DNA of 64,000 bases. Source: Balneola sp. (GTDB lineage: Bacteria; Bacteroidota; Rhodothermia; Balneolales; Balneolaceae). Shown here in pieces: positions 63,972 to 64,000 of this stretch (position 1 is its first letter; each line of letters starts with the position of its first letter). The notes beneath the pieces were generated by a model that ran no database searches, was not told the DNA's origin, and saw only the letters and a program-made list of their open reading frames with translations. Where the stretch lies: contig NZQV01000005.1 of assembly GCA_002696035.1 (NCBI GenBank), positions 34,246 through 98,245 on the forward strand. Direction: 5' to 3'. The position numbers were made by a program, and so were the translations under genes.

Positions 63972-64000
63972 GAAGGCGACGACCTACTCTACCGCTTGTG
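63972..64000 (-). rRNA. rrf: 5S rRNA, 3' end only (cut by window edge)
   Basis: On the minus strand the last bases read CACAAGCGGTAGAGTAGGTC followed by GTCGCC. The GAGAGTAGG-like block followed by a C-rich 3' end is the conserved end of bacterial 5S rRNA. The rest, and presumably 23S and 16S, lie beyond the right edge. The exact 3' end is approximate within a few bases. Confidence 0.75.

Overview
The window looks like a chromosomal segment of a flagellated, Gram-negative member of the Bacteroidota/FCB group, most likely Balneolales or Rhodothermales. That placement is inference. It rests on a PorZ-like protein with a type IX secretion C-terminal domain, a BatA-type protein and a Tgt lacking the usual zinc cysteines, all Bacteroidota-like, beside a complete flagellar and chemotaxis island that most Bacteroidota lack. 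No tRNA, CRISPR array, insertion sequence or prophage was seen. The right edge holds the 3' end of a 5S rRNA gene and its terminator on the minus strand.

Layout. 1-13443 is a flagellar locus on the minus strand: flgB-flgC-(76-aa orphan)-fliE-fliF-fliG-fliH-fliI-fliJ-(ylxF/motE-like)-fliK-flgD-flgE, a terminator, then motA-motB-fliL. The order matches the Bacillus fla/che operon. A near-consensus sigma-54 promoter lies before flgB. 13677-17493 holds three sensory genes: a small histidine kinase, a soluble Aer-type PAS protein with a decayed receptor tip (also behind a sigma-54-like site) and a PAS-HisKA_2 kinase. 17678-26001 is a receptor cluster: three membrane receptors without an obvious HAMP domain, cheW, a response regulator, a tail-anchored unknown and a TonB-C-like protein. 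26263-33609 is one chemotaxis operon: cheY-cheX-cheA-cheR-cheD-RR-cheX-cheB-RR. 33815-37032 has a small orphan gene, a probable pseudokinase, a 418-bp AT-rich gap with three in-phase DnaA-box-like 9-mers, and a hybrid kinase.

From 37036 the window is mostly housekeeping and envelope genes: aroA, a 998-aa TPR protein, CBS protein, hflX, PH-like membrane protein, BatA-like protein, a propeller lipoprotein, a TIGR01777 epimerase, dipeptide epimerase, cdsA, DUF2007, CPBP protease, two small membrane proteins, thioesterase, accA, a DPM1-like glycosyltransferase, an exopolysaccharide sugar-phosphate transferase and tgt. It ends with an envelope-glycan/secretion set: a GT2-glycosylphosphotransferase fusion, a second GT2 and PorZ.

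How it fits together. Receptors and the Aer-like protein would feed CheA/CheW. CheR, CheB and CheD would tune the receptors, and CheY with two CheX phosphatases would act on the FliG rotor driven by MotA/MotB. Four sigma-54-like sites (flgB, Aer-like gene, third receptor, cheY operon) suggest one shared switch, although neither rpoN nor an activator is in the window. The strongest candidates for new biology are the 76-aa flagellar orphan, the CZB-like motif in a receptor's external domain, the Aer-like protein with a decayed tip, the N-terminal extension of CheA, the DnaA-box trio and the GT2 fusion beside porZ.
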